This document shows, one piece after another, positions 42,107 through 55,395 of a DNA stretch of 64,000 nucleotides. Source of the DNA: Sophora flavescens. Taxonomy: Eukaryota; Streptophyta; Magnoliopsida; Fabales; Fabaceae. The notes beneath the pieces are model-generated. The model was not told the origin of the DNA and did no database searches. It saw only the letters and a list, made by a program, of their open reading frames with translations. Every line of letters begins with the position of its first letter. The first letter of the stretch is position 1. The stretch is taken from the NCBI GenBank assembly GCA_030762895.1, contig CM061064.1, positions 241,271,086 through 241,335,085 on the forward strand, in the 5' to 3' direction. The position numbers were made by a program, and so were the translations under genes.

Positions 42107-45100
42107 TATCTGTCTTGACCAGCTTAGGAGACTTAACTTATTTTGGGGTAGTGATGTTGGATGGATCTTTTCAGTAGCATGTTTTATTTTGTCTCCTTAA
42201 CCTCCAGTTTAATTTAGTATTTTGATTAAGTAGCTTGCATGTACACTCAACGAAGTTTCTGTCAAATGGACTTATCTCTAAAACGGCCTTAATATCAATG
42301 TGAATATTATGTATGTCTTATGTGCAAATATGTTGGTCTTTTGAACTTATCTCTCATGTTGTAAATTTTAAATGAAAATGAATTACTAATTTAATACTAA
42401 CTTCCGAAAGAAATCGACATATTCTTTTAATTACGTTAATATTAGTAAAAAGGGTTAATTATTGTAATGCCCAGGTAAAGGTGTTACAAAATACTTGCTC
42501 GCTGGTCTTACACCAACTGCCAGGAGAGGAGAAAGAAATAAAATCCCATTCATACACAAGAAACTTAAAATAGTTAAGTACAATAGTCCTAATTAAATTT
42601 TACATAAGTATGTGAAATAATTAAATACTTTAAGTTTTCGAAAACTAACTGAACTAGTGAATTTTCTCAAAATACTTTAGATACAAACAACTCTAGACAT
42701 ATATTAACAACATATTACACACGACATCCAGACTATAACATCTTCATACTTCTCTTCTGCCACTTTCCCCATATCTTTCAGTAGTTCCAAGTCTCTTCTC
42801 TTTTACACTCTTCGGATGTCACTAACGTTGCCAACAAGTAACGAAGAAGAAAAAAAAATACAAATAAAGGAGGTAAGATTCTACAATAGGTTACTAATGT
42901 AGATATGGGCATGCAGGTAAACAAACAAGCATTCAATGGATACACTTTATAAAATATATATAATACGTATATAGTTTCAGAAAAAGGTCGAGACTCGAAT
43001 GCATGCCTCGGACTAGACCTAACTCTGCTCTATTGAGACTATTGTTGTCATAGTGTTCTGTCAGGATAGCATTCAGGTAATATGCGTAAACAACTCGGTG
43101 CACAAGTCCCAAATGGAGTATGCTAACAACCATCTCCGTGGTCCTTTCACATGAGAGTACTTAACATCTGAATAGTATTTAGCTTAGTGGAGTTTCAGGA
43201 TAACCCTGCTCTCCAGGTCTCCACCGGCGCAGTGCAGCTGTACACTGAACCATTGACAGGATCCACGGCTGACTATCCCCAAGGTCTCCGTGGCCCCCAC
43301 ACAATCCCCTAATATCCTATGAATATATGTCTATGCTTCCAGAACGTCAACGACTATGATTAGGTCAGAATGTTGTCCGAAGACAAACAAGCAGGAACTA
43401 AAAGTTCCAAAGCACTGGTATCAATTTAAAAAGAGTTATTGTTTAGAATTGAGCTCGAATAGACTGTTAACCAAAATATTATTCCTGATTCAAAATTCTT
43501 TTGACACTTCAAATTCATTTGAGCATACTTAGGCTAAAATTAAGTATATAATCATATTTAAAATTAACATGCGATACTTAAGATCAAATACAAATCGAAG
43601 GATAAAATCATCAAAAGGTAAGATTTTGAAAGTCTTTAACTTTCCAACATTTGGTCTATTCATGTCATTCCAAAATAACATATATCATATTAACTTCGAG
43701 CCTAAGACTACAAAACACGTATAAGGATAAACCTTAAGATTGAATTCACAAATTCTATAAATAAGAAATAGATACCAACTAATAATAATATTCCAACACC
43801 TCCCGAATCTAAGTTCGGAAACAAATACAATTTACACAAGTCCCTAAGCGACTAAACGATTATACTGATAGGCGTACACTTAGAGCCTAATTATAACGAA
43901 TTCGAATTGACACTCAATGTCCAAAACATCAAGAGTAAGGAAGATTCTCAAATTCGAACCTTATCCAAAAATTCGCAAGGGAACCCGCTTCATAAAAATA
44001 AGATAATTACTTGTTAAAATAATACAGCACATGGAGGTGTGAGCTCCATTTAAATATGCCATCGGCAAACAATTAATATAAAAAAACAACTTTCACTCAA
44101 ACATCATAGTCTAACTAGCACCAAAATATTTTCTTCCATCATCATCTATCTTAATTAAACTCTTGTGTATCCTTTATTTCCACGCATTATCCCTATACCA
44201 TATTTCCTTTCCCGTTCAACCTATCTTATACTTTCAATATCTGGTCTCGTTGACAACTCTTATCCAATGCCATAACCTCATACAATCATGTCATTCATAT
44301 TCCTTTGAGACTATTGCCATAATACATCATCCTAACTCTACATATAATCCATTAAGAATCCTTCCTCTTACTTATGACACCTCAATGTGCATATATCCAA
44401 CCATGTATAATATCACCCTTTTAATTCACCAATTTCATAAATTACTAAAACTCATTCCAAAACGTCACATACCCTCCATTATCCATATTGACCTCTACTA
44501 CTAATTCCATCAACTTAATTTGTAAACTAATTATTTTACCATATATACCGATCCAAAACATAATGTCCTTTTGCACACTTCCTAGTTCTAGGATTCCACC
44601 TTAATGTATCCTTATACAACCTAACTCCACCTGAATATCAAGATGCCATGCTATAAGATCAAACCCCCAGGGACAATCATTTCCTATTTTACATTCACAC
44701 TCAGCTGCATCCAAAACATATCAACTAATATACCCATATAACGCATAAATAATCCACATAAGGTCAAACACAAACCTTATAACTCACACAGAAAAATCAA
44801 TGCAATTATATTCAGTAAATTCATATAATAAACCCCATGCAATTTCATAGGCATATATACTAAAACCTGCATTATAACCCAAACTACACCTAATGTATTA
44901 TCTTCCCCCACCTGAGAATGATGCCCGGAGTTCCTTTGTCGCTTCACAGCACGCGCGGGTAACTCCTGCCAGCTCCTAGAAAATCAAATCCTGCTCCCCC
45001 AGGCAAGCGGGAACATGGCCAACATCCAAGAGAGACAAACCAAGCATTATGACAACTAAACAATTCACAAACTCAGTAACTCATCATCAACATTATATAT

Positions 45101-45838
45101 TTAACTCATTAATATACTTAATTTCACAAAAAGATACTAATTTCCACACAACAGATTTGGGGGTTTTTTAGGTTCATGAATAAAATTGGGGAAAATTCAA
45201 ATTAACAATGGATTTACAAAATTAGTTTAGGGAAACCATTAATCATGACCCCAATTGCATAAAACTACAATTAATTTCAAGAATCAAAATCTGAAATCAA
45301 AACCTAGGGTTAGGGTTTGAGGGAAAATTGAGGTTTCTTGAAATGGACAAGAGAAAGTGAGAAATCACCCACCCAAAGAAGGAAGAAGATGAACTTGAAG
45401 GTGTTGTGATGGTGGCGACGGTAGCGGACAGCGGCGATAATGGCGTTTCTACAGTAACCAAGAGCAAAAAGAGATGAAAGAAGCATAAAAGAAGAAGAAG
45501 AAGAATTAACACTCAAAGGTGATGGAACCACCATGAACGGCGGTGAGGAGCGCTTACCGTGGTGGTTCGTGCAGAGAACAGCAGCGGCTCCGTTCGTCGC
45601 TCCGATGACGCGCAGCTGATTCAGGGAGAGGAGGAAGAGGGACCTTGGTTTGAGAGAGAGAGATGCTGGAAAAAAATGAAAAGTAGAAGAAGGCAGGAGT
45701 AAAAGAAGAAAAAGAAAGAGAAGGAGTGGTGGGGAGAAGGGTCACATGGGGGCTTTGGGACCAGAGAAGAAAAAATTGCTTATTTTGTTCTTTAAATTGA
45801 TAAAAGTTAAATTTGAGTGATTGAGATTGGGTCTAGAA

Positions 45839-46375
45839 GATCTCTCTCTAACTTCAAACTCTCTCCCTTCTCTCTATACACACAGTCGCATGCCACCACT
45901 AGAGGGGGTGGTTTTGGGCCATTTTTGGCCTGGAATCACCACTTTACTTCATTTTTCTCCCCTTTTATCTAAATAAGTGGTTTTTCCACATAGATCTGGG
46001 GTTTTTTTCGTGTTTTTCGTCACCTGTGTGCGGCGGCATTGTTATTCATCGTCTTGGTGAGGTGTTGTTTGGTTACCCATCTTGGTGCCGTGTTCGTTTG
46101 GTTCAGATTGGCAGATCTGCTTCGATCCATCATAGATTTATTGGGCGTCAATGTTACAGATCCGGAGACATGGGTATTCCGGTGACTTTGATTTTGTCAC
46201 TTTTGTAGGCATTTTAATTTTGCAGTGTTATGCTATTAACCTGGGTGCTGTGAGTTTGTTTGCAGATTCATCCTTTTCGGTTTTTAGCGATGCTGGATTT
46301 GTGTTGTTTTCGATGTATTTTACCCATTTGAATGAATGAATACCTTTTCAGTCGAGAGAGAGAGAGAGAGAGAGA
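45839..46375 (+). mobile_element. Non-LTR retroelement insertion in 5' LTR
   Basis: 537 bp present in the 5' LTR and absent from the 3' LTR of the same element. It is flanked by 16-bp repeats GAGATTGGGTCTAGAA (45823-45838) and GAGATTGGGCCTAGAA (46376-46391). It begins with a C/T-rich run and ends with 'gaatgaatgaatacc' and a (GA)n tail. Long variable duplications point to LINE-type integration: a 5'-truncated LINE or a processed RNA copy. No tRNA-like promoter boxes were seen, so a classic SINE is less likely. Confidence 0.75.
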
Positions 46376-46833
46376 GAGATTGGGCCTAGAAAAAGGATAT
46401 ATTTTTTGCCCTTTGATCTAAAAATAAAGATGGACAAATATAAAATTTCAAAATTTCAAAATTTCAAATAGAATAAAGATTGATGGTTGAGCTGGTCAAC
46501 CAAGAAAATCAGTAATCCGAAATTAATCTCAAATTAATTCCAAACCAATTTATTTTTAAATCTAAAATTTAATAGAGTGAGATTTGTAAATAAATTTCTT
46601 TCAATCATATAGTTTAAAATATTTTTCTAAATAAATAATAATAGTGACAATATCGTAATATTATTGTCTTATAAACATGCACACACTATAATCACACAGT
46701 GTTAACGCACCCAACAAAAATAGTTTGATAGGTAAATAAAATCAAATAAGTTGAAAAACATAAAAATAAATATCTAACTGATTAATAAAACTAATTATCT
46801 AATAAACACATTTATAGTTTTCAGGATGTTACA

Positions 46834-49315
46834 GGAGGTTCATTTATCCTCTTGTAAAACATTTTGCTCAGTGAAAAACAAATACTAAAAGAAAGCTCCG
46901 AAAACCTATCCAAGTTTAATGGAATAATTTCAGAGAATAAAATTCTCTTACAGAAATCCTTTTTCTGTTAAAACGTTGATAAAACCTGAGAATCATTGAT
47001 AAATTCTTTTATTTTTTGATTATTTCATTTCTGAAAATAATTCTCACTAAATGTCAACTTTTAAAAATTATTCAATAAATAAATTCATAATAATAAAATA
47101 ACTATATATTTAATCTTTTCCAAAAATTTTAATAAAATTCTTTTTATAACTTAAATAACTTTTCTATCAGAAATAATTGTTCTGACTGCTATATAACGTT
47201 ATTTTCGGAACTTAATCACTTTAAATAATATTTTATAATAAAGTTGAATTTATTTTGGAAAAATTAGAGCTTGTGAAAATTTCACAGTTTCGCCCTTATT
47301 GTCACTTATTGACACAGTTTCCACAAAATATTATTAAAATAATATTTTTTTTCCACTTTTCTCAAAATTACCCAAATTAATCACTCTAATTAATTATTCA
47401 AACTTATTAAGCTTTTATCCTCAAATAATTTTTTAACACTAACCAATGTCAGGTTTCTCGATCCAACACTCAACAGCAGATAAATTTCAATCACAGAATA
47501 GCATGACATGTATCAATTCATGACATGCATCACAATTATAATATAACCAAATAATTATAACTATGTAAATCCACATATCACATAAACTCAATTACTCAGG
47601 TAAACATCTAATCAATCCAGCAATTAACAGTAAACAATATAATATCATAAAATATTTCTACAGAAAATTAACAAACGACTCCAAAAACAAGCATGTGATT
47701 ATCTTAAACTCCTCAGGCATACTCCCCTTACCTATTGGAGATTCGAACCAACAGTTTCAAGAACTCTCTCGATTTTGTTCCATTTTTCCTCCTCGGCTTA
47801 GATCAAACCACCTCGATCGATTGCTTCATAACGAATTGCAACCAAAATAAATCAAATCAAACAACAATACACTTAAATCATGAAGGTTAGGTTTCGGCCT
47901 CTTCAAATTTTCTAGGTCAGGAAAGTTAAAAATTTTATAACTTAGGGATTTATGATCCTTAAGCAACTTAAACATGATTAAGTCCTTAATCTAAGATCAT
48001 GAACCTAGAATTTTGAATGAAACTCATCTAGTTCAAAGACTAGGGTTTCGGTTTTTCACAAAATAAAATCTAGGGATTTGAAAATTTATCAACTCTTGGA
48101 TTCAACAAACATAGGTAACATAGAGTTGGATTTAAGTGTCACAAGACAACTTTTGAATCAAAATTCATCCAACAACAAAATTTAGGGTTTCGGCCCTTTT
48201 GGAATAAATAAGCTAGGGTTTGATTTTTGGTTTTCAAATCACTTGTATACAATAGCTATCATGATATCAAGAGATTAAATCGTGAATCATGGCTTAAAGT
48301 TGAAACAAAATCCAAGAACACCCATTTTGAGAGGGTTTCGGCCTAGCTCAGAAAATTAGGAAAGAAATTTTTCATGATCACATGCTTCTAGATGATGAAT
48401 ATAGAGATGATTGAGATCATAGCAATTGGTTTCAAGTCAAAAGGATTTTTCTACAATTAGTTATGAATTTTTAAAGAAAGCTTCATGAACTTTGAAGAGA
48501 TTGATGAACAAAAGGATTCATGACATAAACTCATAAAAGCTGTGAAGAGAAAGGCTTAGAATAACAAAATTAAGAAAGGTTACCTCTTGGCGATCAAAGA
48601 AAAGGATGATCTTGATGATGTTCTTCACAAAACTACTTTGGTGTTCTAAGTGTTCTTAAGAAAAAAAGCATGAACTTAGGAGAGAAAATGACATGAAATA
48701 AAAGAATGAAATTTCCTAAGTGTTGTTGAAGATGGTGGAGCCATGGGTTTAGGGACTTTTTGGTCCAAAATCTCAATGGCAAACTTGTAAAAATTATGTG
48801 AAGCTAGGGGCAAAATTGTCCTTTCCATGCAAAAATATCCTATTGTCATAAATGCACCATTATGACTCGGATAGGATCGTCATAAATGCCCGTCACTGCA
48901 GTCACATCAATCATCTCAACTCCGTTGCTGACTCCCTGATTCATCTGACGCAGGTTTTCCTAGAGATATCTCGACGTTTTCGCCCGCAGCAAATATAATA
49001 TTTTAAGTTTACGCTAAATTTTTCAAAACTTCCAAGATATCGTAGCAAATACGATAAAAACATTTTCATCTCGTTCACAAATTAAAATTAGGTTTTCTGA
49101 GCAATAAACTTTTACTATCAGTGAAAACGCAGACCGGTTTCCGTCTGAATTTTCAACCCAAAATTTCATCGTAACCCTAAGATATAAAACATAATGTGAA
49201 AATAACAGTGGTTTACCCAAAATCATTGTGAGTCTCGGTTAAAAATATATGTATTTATATATTTATTACCGATATTTGAAAGCAACAAAAAATCGGGGTG
49301 TTACACACTGCTTAT
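46834..49315 (-). mobile_element. Family X LTR, copy X4 (inverted, truncated)
   Basis: Minus strand TGTAACACCCCGATTTTTTG from 49315, running through the X landmarks (the leader block, several '(t)ggccgaaaccc' blocks) as far as the 'cactgagcaaaa' block at about 46865. The Tekay-like element interrupted it at 46834. The remaining third should lie left of 30739 but is not there. Confidence 0.82.
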
Positions 49316-50392
49316 TAAGAATTTAATTAACATATGTGTCTACTCTAATGCAAGGGTTATTGCTAGTTTCTTGGACATTAATCGTAGCTAGTGTACCTTT
49401 TTTTTTTTTTGTGAAAGATAGGGCAAAAGCTCAAAGAAAAAGAAAAAAACTTAATCAGAATCAGTTTGAGAGTAGACACTCCCATAGCATGAATGAGCAA
49501 CACCTAGAAAATTTACTGTGGATGAAGCTGGTGTATCTTTATTTTAGCTATATAACAACGTTGATATATTGAAAATTAACAATGATTACTCTTTAGGTGA
49601 AATTGATTTCACTTGATGAAATTTAACAATGATTGATACTGAACTTAATTTTTCTCTTGCATTCTTATGGCATTGCTCATGTACTATTTATAGATCTTTC
49701 AAAAATTTATTAGTAATTTCAATCAAAACTTGCATTTGCCTTTCAAAAAATTTATGGAGTGAAACTCTCATTTGGAATATAATAAAGGTAATAAGAGGAT
49801 TTTGGTGCAAAAGAAACCTCAAATATCATGTTTTTTCAATGAATTTGTAAGTAGATCACAAAAATGAAAGTATTTTTGAACCTGATCTTATTATATCAAG
49901 ATAATTTACTTTTTTTTCCTTAAAAACAAAAGGATTTGAGGGATATATAATTATTTACAATTGTCTGCATCACAATATGATTTTTTTTATCAAGAATTGT
50001 CAAAAAGGATATATAATTATTTACAATTTTTTTTAGAAATCTTTCTCTTGATATAAGAAAATGAATAAAAAAATCATGATATTTTTAGAGATTTTTTCAT
50101 GAAAAGAAAAGGAATTAAGTAGAGATAAGTAACTGCGAAGGTTTTATTGGTAATTGTAACAATTATTTAACAGATTTGGAATTTCAATACGAATTTCTAG
50201 AAATATTTTTCTTCAAAAGGAAAAAAAATTGAATGGAATAATAAGTAAAAGGTCAAAGAATTTGGTGATTAGAGGAATAAATTATAATAAAAATTAAATA
50301 TAAAAAAATATATCAATATATGTGGAGCCTTGAAGCTCATTGAGGCAGAGAGAAATTGCAAAGGAAGACTCGTGTTGAAAAGCAATCATTCT
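49316..50392. other. AT-rich intergenic DNA, no gene recognised
   Basis: Short frames only, with no recognised motifs. Poly-T and poly-A runs are frequent. Confidence 0.5.
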
Positions 50393-51582
<1,190 letters not shown>

Positions 51583-51930
51583 TGGTCAACTTTGGCAGAA
51601 AAAGAGGAGAAGTAAATCAAATATATTTTCAAGATAGGAAAAAAATAATATGATCAATAAATATATTTTCTAAATATGATTAACTCATACCGGTCAAAGA
51701 GGTGAAATAAATCAAATATTTTCAAGAGAGAATAAAAATAACAATATGATGGATAATTATTATTAAAAATGATTAACTTGAACGGGAAACAGTGAGAAAT
51801 AAATTATATAGATTTTGAAGATAGAAAAAAAATAATGTGAATAAATATATTTTCTGAAAATTGTTAACTTGCATTAGAGGAGAGGAGAAAAAAATCAAAT
51901 AGATTTTCAAGAGAGAAAAAATCATATTAT
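51583..51930 (+). repeat. Degenerate tandem repeat, period about 93 bp
   Basis: Four diverged units, each with 'ggttaactt' or similar, a purine-rich 'agaggagaa', 'aaatcaaatagattttcaag' and 'ataatatgat..aaatatattttct'. Confidence 0.7.
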
Positions 51931-52351
51931 TACAAAGATCATTGTGTTTTGTATTAGTGTTTAAATAAATTACATTGAGAAATGATTTGCTAGCTTAAAA
52001 TGCATTTATTGCTTTGGAAGTGGAAGAAAGAGACATCGTTTTTCTGATTAATCAGAATATTTTTTTTTAATGGTGTTTATATAGATAATCTTTTTGTATA
52101 GTGGATAGAGTATGTAACAGGGTAGAGTGCATATTTACAAGACATTATGTGCTTGCTATTTTCACTTAAATAGATATCAATAGTAGTTATAGGTATTAAG
52201 TTAGTATCTATTATAATTTGTGATCGATGGTTTAGACAAAATAATTTTTAACAATCTAAGGTATATAATTCCCCACAAAAAAACTTAATCCAAAAACATA
52301 AAATTAGCAATTACACATTTTTTTATGAAATCCTAAAAAAATAGCATATTC

Positions 52352-52380
52352 CCCGTGCATGGCACGAGTTCATACACTAG
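52352..52380 (+). mobile_element. Helitron-like 3' terminus
   Basis: A short hairpin (CGTGC ATG GCACG at 52354-52366) is followed 10 bp later by CTAG at 52377-52380 and then T. This is the usual layout of plant Helitron 3' ends. No matching 5' end or Rep/helicase coding was found, so only the terminus is called. Confidence 0.45.
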
Positions 52381-52389
52381 TTATATATA

Positions 52390-52780
52390 TCTATCTATAA
52401 ATATCACAAAGCAATCCCTTATGCAAAAAAATTGGTCATGTGCCACTTACCACGTGTTGTTGCTAGAGTTTTTTGATTTTCGGTTTTCTATTGTACATAT
52501 AAAAATAAGAAAAGTGAAATTTAATTGAAATTGAATAAAATGGATTACAATTAAGTGCCCCGTCATCAATTGATTTGTATTTCCTTTCTGCACCAATTCA
52601 TTGAAAATTTAATTTTTTATTGTACTTATTAAAATCTATAATATATTTATCTGCATATATCTATATTTATATTTATAAATAAATATCTATAAATAATACT
52701 ATTATATCCCCTATGCAAGGATATATTGCCATGTGTCCTCTACCACTTGTCATTACTAGAAAAAAAATTAATTTTCTCCT
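52390..52780 (+). repeat. Two related ~90-bp blocks beside the Helitron-like end
   Basis: 'tatctataaata..atccc(t/c)tatgca' with 'catgtg(c/t)c(a/c)..taccac(g/t)tgt' occurs at about 52390-52470 and again at about 52685-52762. They may be the 5' ends of related small elements. Confidence 0.4.
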
Positions 52781-52789
52781 TTATTTATT

Positions 52790-53200
52790 AAAAAAAGAAA
52801 ATGGAAATTAATTGAAATCAATTTTTAAATTTATTGTAATCAGAATAAAATTAATATAATTAAAAATAAATGGAATTAAAAAAATGAAAATTAATTGAAA
52901 TCAATTTAAATTTATTGAAATCAGAATAAAATTAGGATAACTGAATTTATATATAAAACAAAAAAATTAGAATTATTTTAAATCGATTGAAATCGAAATA
53001 AAGGAAAGATAATTGAAATTAATTGAAAAAAATTAAAATTGATTGAAATCAGAATACATTAAAGATAATTTAAATTAATTTAAATTAAAACAAGAAAAAA
53101 CTAAAATTAATTTAAATTGATTGTAATCAGAATAAAGGAAATATAATTGAAATTAACTACAATCAATTTAAATCAATTGAAATTACTAGGATCAGAATAA
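52790..53200. repeat. AT-rich degenerate repeat
   Basis: Many imperfect copies of 'ttgaaatcagaataaa' and 'aattgaaattaattgaa' at irregular 60-70 bp spacing. Confidence 0.55.
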
Positions 53201-53489
53201 ACGAAAATCAAACTTTGATTGCTTTTAAACAATAAATATGATGGAGTAGTCAATAACTATCCTATTAACTAATTTAATAAAAAATTTAAATTTGTTAAAA
53301 AAAGTATATGCGCGGGATATTCTTTGCGCAATAAGCATGCCATATTTGATGGTTTTGGAAAATTTTAAACCAGAGTTAATAACAAATACTAATCACAAAA
53401 TATCTATAAATTATTGGTTTCTTGTAAAGTCCCCGCTGCTTCGAAATTTACCTCCACTTCCCTGTTTGATCAAAAATGGCCTCTTAAAT

Positions 53490-53513
53490 ATTATCTTTAT
53501 ATATTAGTATAGA
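53490..53513 (-). mobile_element. Helitron-like 5' terminus
   Basis: Minus strand A|TCTATACTAATATATAAAG, which fits the TC start and A/T insertion site of plant Helitrons. No partner 3' end in the right orientation was found. Confidence 0.3.
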
Positions 53514-53971
53514 TTTTTATATATACCTCACGGTAAATTTTCTCAAGTATCATTCTCTAAGAAATGACAAATTAGCACAACCTTGAATGGGGTATGAGAG
53601 AGATTCAATGAGTGAATCATCATCATTAATTTATTCAAATTTGATTTGATTTACTGTACATATTAGACAACAATTTAAATTAATTTTCAAATGCACGAGT
53701 AGCAAAAATCAATCAATTTTAATTATATCTTTTAGCATTCAATTATAAGTTTTTAAATTTGGATTCAAAATCATCATAACTTTACTATTGTTGAATGTTG
53801 CAAAGCCGATTTGGCAGAGTGACAATGATTTAGGGGAAAATAATGACTTTTTTATTATCCATTTACTTCTGATTTTTTATTTATTAAATGAAAGTTTTTA
53901 TATTTTGGTTCTTTAGACGGGAAGGAAGCAATTAATGAGGATGATATTGACAAAGGAGTAATGTACAAAGG

Positions 53972-54178
53972 ATGACTTCTTTGGTCACTACCTCTCCTCC
54001 CGTCCCTCTTTCATATTTTCTTCATCTTTTCCTTCTCTCTCGACCTAGGACGACGACCACACTGAGGAGAACCCCGATAATGAGTTCGAGCGGCGGCGGA
54101 GAGGAAGGTGATGACGGCGGGTTTTTGAACGGCGAAAGGAGTCAACGACCTCGATCTCCCTCTGTCGCTTTCTCGGTA
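53972..54178 (+). CDS. Exon-like ORF with splice donor, unknown
   Basis: An open stretch after a C/T-rich leader. The likelier start is at MSSSGGGEEGDDGGFLNGER (about 54080), running through RSPSVAFS to a good donor, TCG|GTAAGC. The Gly/Glu/Ser-rich start is typical of a plant first exon but carries no domain. No downstream exon of the same protein was identified. It could be the decayed 5' end of a gene or the 5' part of a transposon gene. Confidence 0.25.
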
Positions 54179-55395
54179 AGCTTTACTCTCAAATTTCTCT
54201 CACCCAAAAGCTTTAATCTTCCAAAATGTTGGTTTTTCTACCCCTTCTCTCTCTGTAGGTTATTTGAGAAGCACCGATTTTATCTTTGTAAAGTCAGAAG
54301 CTACCCATTTGTGCTTTCAGAGAAGGAAAAAAATAGACAAAATACTCGCTCATTGATGGAGGAAGGAGAGGTGGAGAAACGACCTTAGGGTCACTGTGAC
54401 GCTTAATTTGAGTCGCCCTTCCAATCTTCAGAACCATGAATGAGAAAGGTAGAGAGGGAGAAATCAAGCTACTAGGGTTTGGGAGAAACTATGGGTAAGC
54501 TTCCTCTATCCTTTCTTCCAAAAATTAAGGGTTATGAGTATGCTCTAGGTAAGAGTTAGAACAACTTATGTAAATTGAAGATTAGATTTTAATCATTACT
54601 TTGATGAAATGAATTGGGTGGCATTAATGAATGATAAGAATTAGAAGGTAAAATTAGATTACGGGTTTTTTTTAGTGTTGTTTGATTTTCGTATTCAGTT
54701 TTAGTAGAATCTTATAAGGCAAAAGCATATGCTATAATTTTCTTAATCGCCAAGATTTTAATGGCTCAACTTTATGGCTATTCATGATTACGATGGTTTC
54801 ATATCAAAGGTTATTCTTAATCAACCCACGATACCATGTCTACCAAATGCTTGAGTGATAGTGTGGGATTGGGATGCATCAAATTTTAGCTTGACATAGA
54901 GATAGAGATTTGGGAAGAAGACACCAGGCAAAGAATTGGGGAGCGTAGTGCCATAAAGAAGAATAAATACTTTGGCGTGATGGAGTTCACACCATTCAAT
55001 TGATATTTTGCTATAAATCTATTCCTATGTTGTGGTTGTATTTTAATATATTGCACTGTGCAAGACACAAAGCTATTTGTATTTGTCCAACTACAAATTA
55101 ACAGGTAAGGAATCTTTCATGTGTGTGAAAACTATGTTAGTATCCATTAAGGAGTCTAAGTGTGTTTTAATTAAAAAAATAAAAATAAATCTTTAAATTA
55201 CATCTTATCTTAGTATGAATCGAAGCGACAATTTCTTTAATTTTTAGACTGAATTTGGTCAATTGGATTCAAGACTACACTATATGCTTGCCACTACACA
55301 TTGGCTCTCATATTTGTTTACATTGAAAACTGTCTTACTATTTATGCTCGACAAAAGGATTAAATTATGAATCGTTACTTGCTTTTTTTGACTAG
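54179..55395. other. No gene recognised (intron-like or intergenic)
   Basis: AT-rich sequence between two exon-like segments; nothing else was supported. Confidence 0.45.

Larger units (their letters stand above)
38189..42488 (+). mobile_element. Family X-related solo LTR, copy X2
   Basis: 4300 bp, TGTAACGCCCCG..AAAGGTGTTACA, with exact TSD AAATA at 38184-38188 and 42489-42493. It shares the start and end blocks and several internal blocks with X1, X3 and X4, but differs in the 3' third, where it holds a (TA)n tract and a 153-codon ORF. A lone LTR with matching TSDs means that recombination between its two LTRs removed the interior. Confidence 0.9.
30739..46833 (-). mobile_element. Tekay/Del-like non-coding LTR element (LARD-like)
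   Basis: Minus-strand element: 5' LTR 38032-46833 (split by a solo LTR), primer site at 38017-38027, internal region 33213-38031, polypurine tract 33213-33226, and 3' LTR 30739-33212 truncated at its far end. LTR ends are TGTAACA..GTGTTACA. The sequence before the 3' LTR, GAGGATGAAATTTTTGTAAGAGGGG, resembles the end of pol plus polypurine tract in Tekay/Del chromoviruses (12 or more bases at a time are alike; the lineage is an inference). The internal 3.9 kb (without Cassandra) has no gag or pol. It inserted into family X copy X4 at 46834. Confidence 0.8.
38032..46833 (-). repeat. 5' LTR of Tekay-like element, split
   Basis: Pieces 38032-38188 and 42489-46833 together are about 4.5 kb. They are separated by a 4.3-kb solo LTR with TSD AAATA, and a 537-bp insertion is included. 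It ends TGTAACATCC on the minus strand at 46833, next to X4. Confidence 0.85.

Noticed and set aside
45839..46375. SINE
   Set aside because: I found no tRNA-like box A and box B, and the tail is (GA)n; called a non-LTR insertion of unclear type instead.
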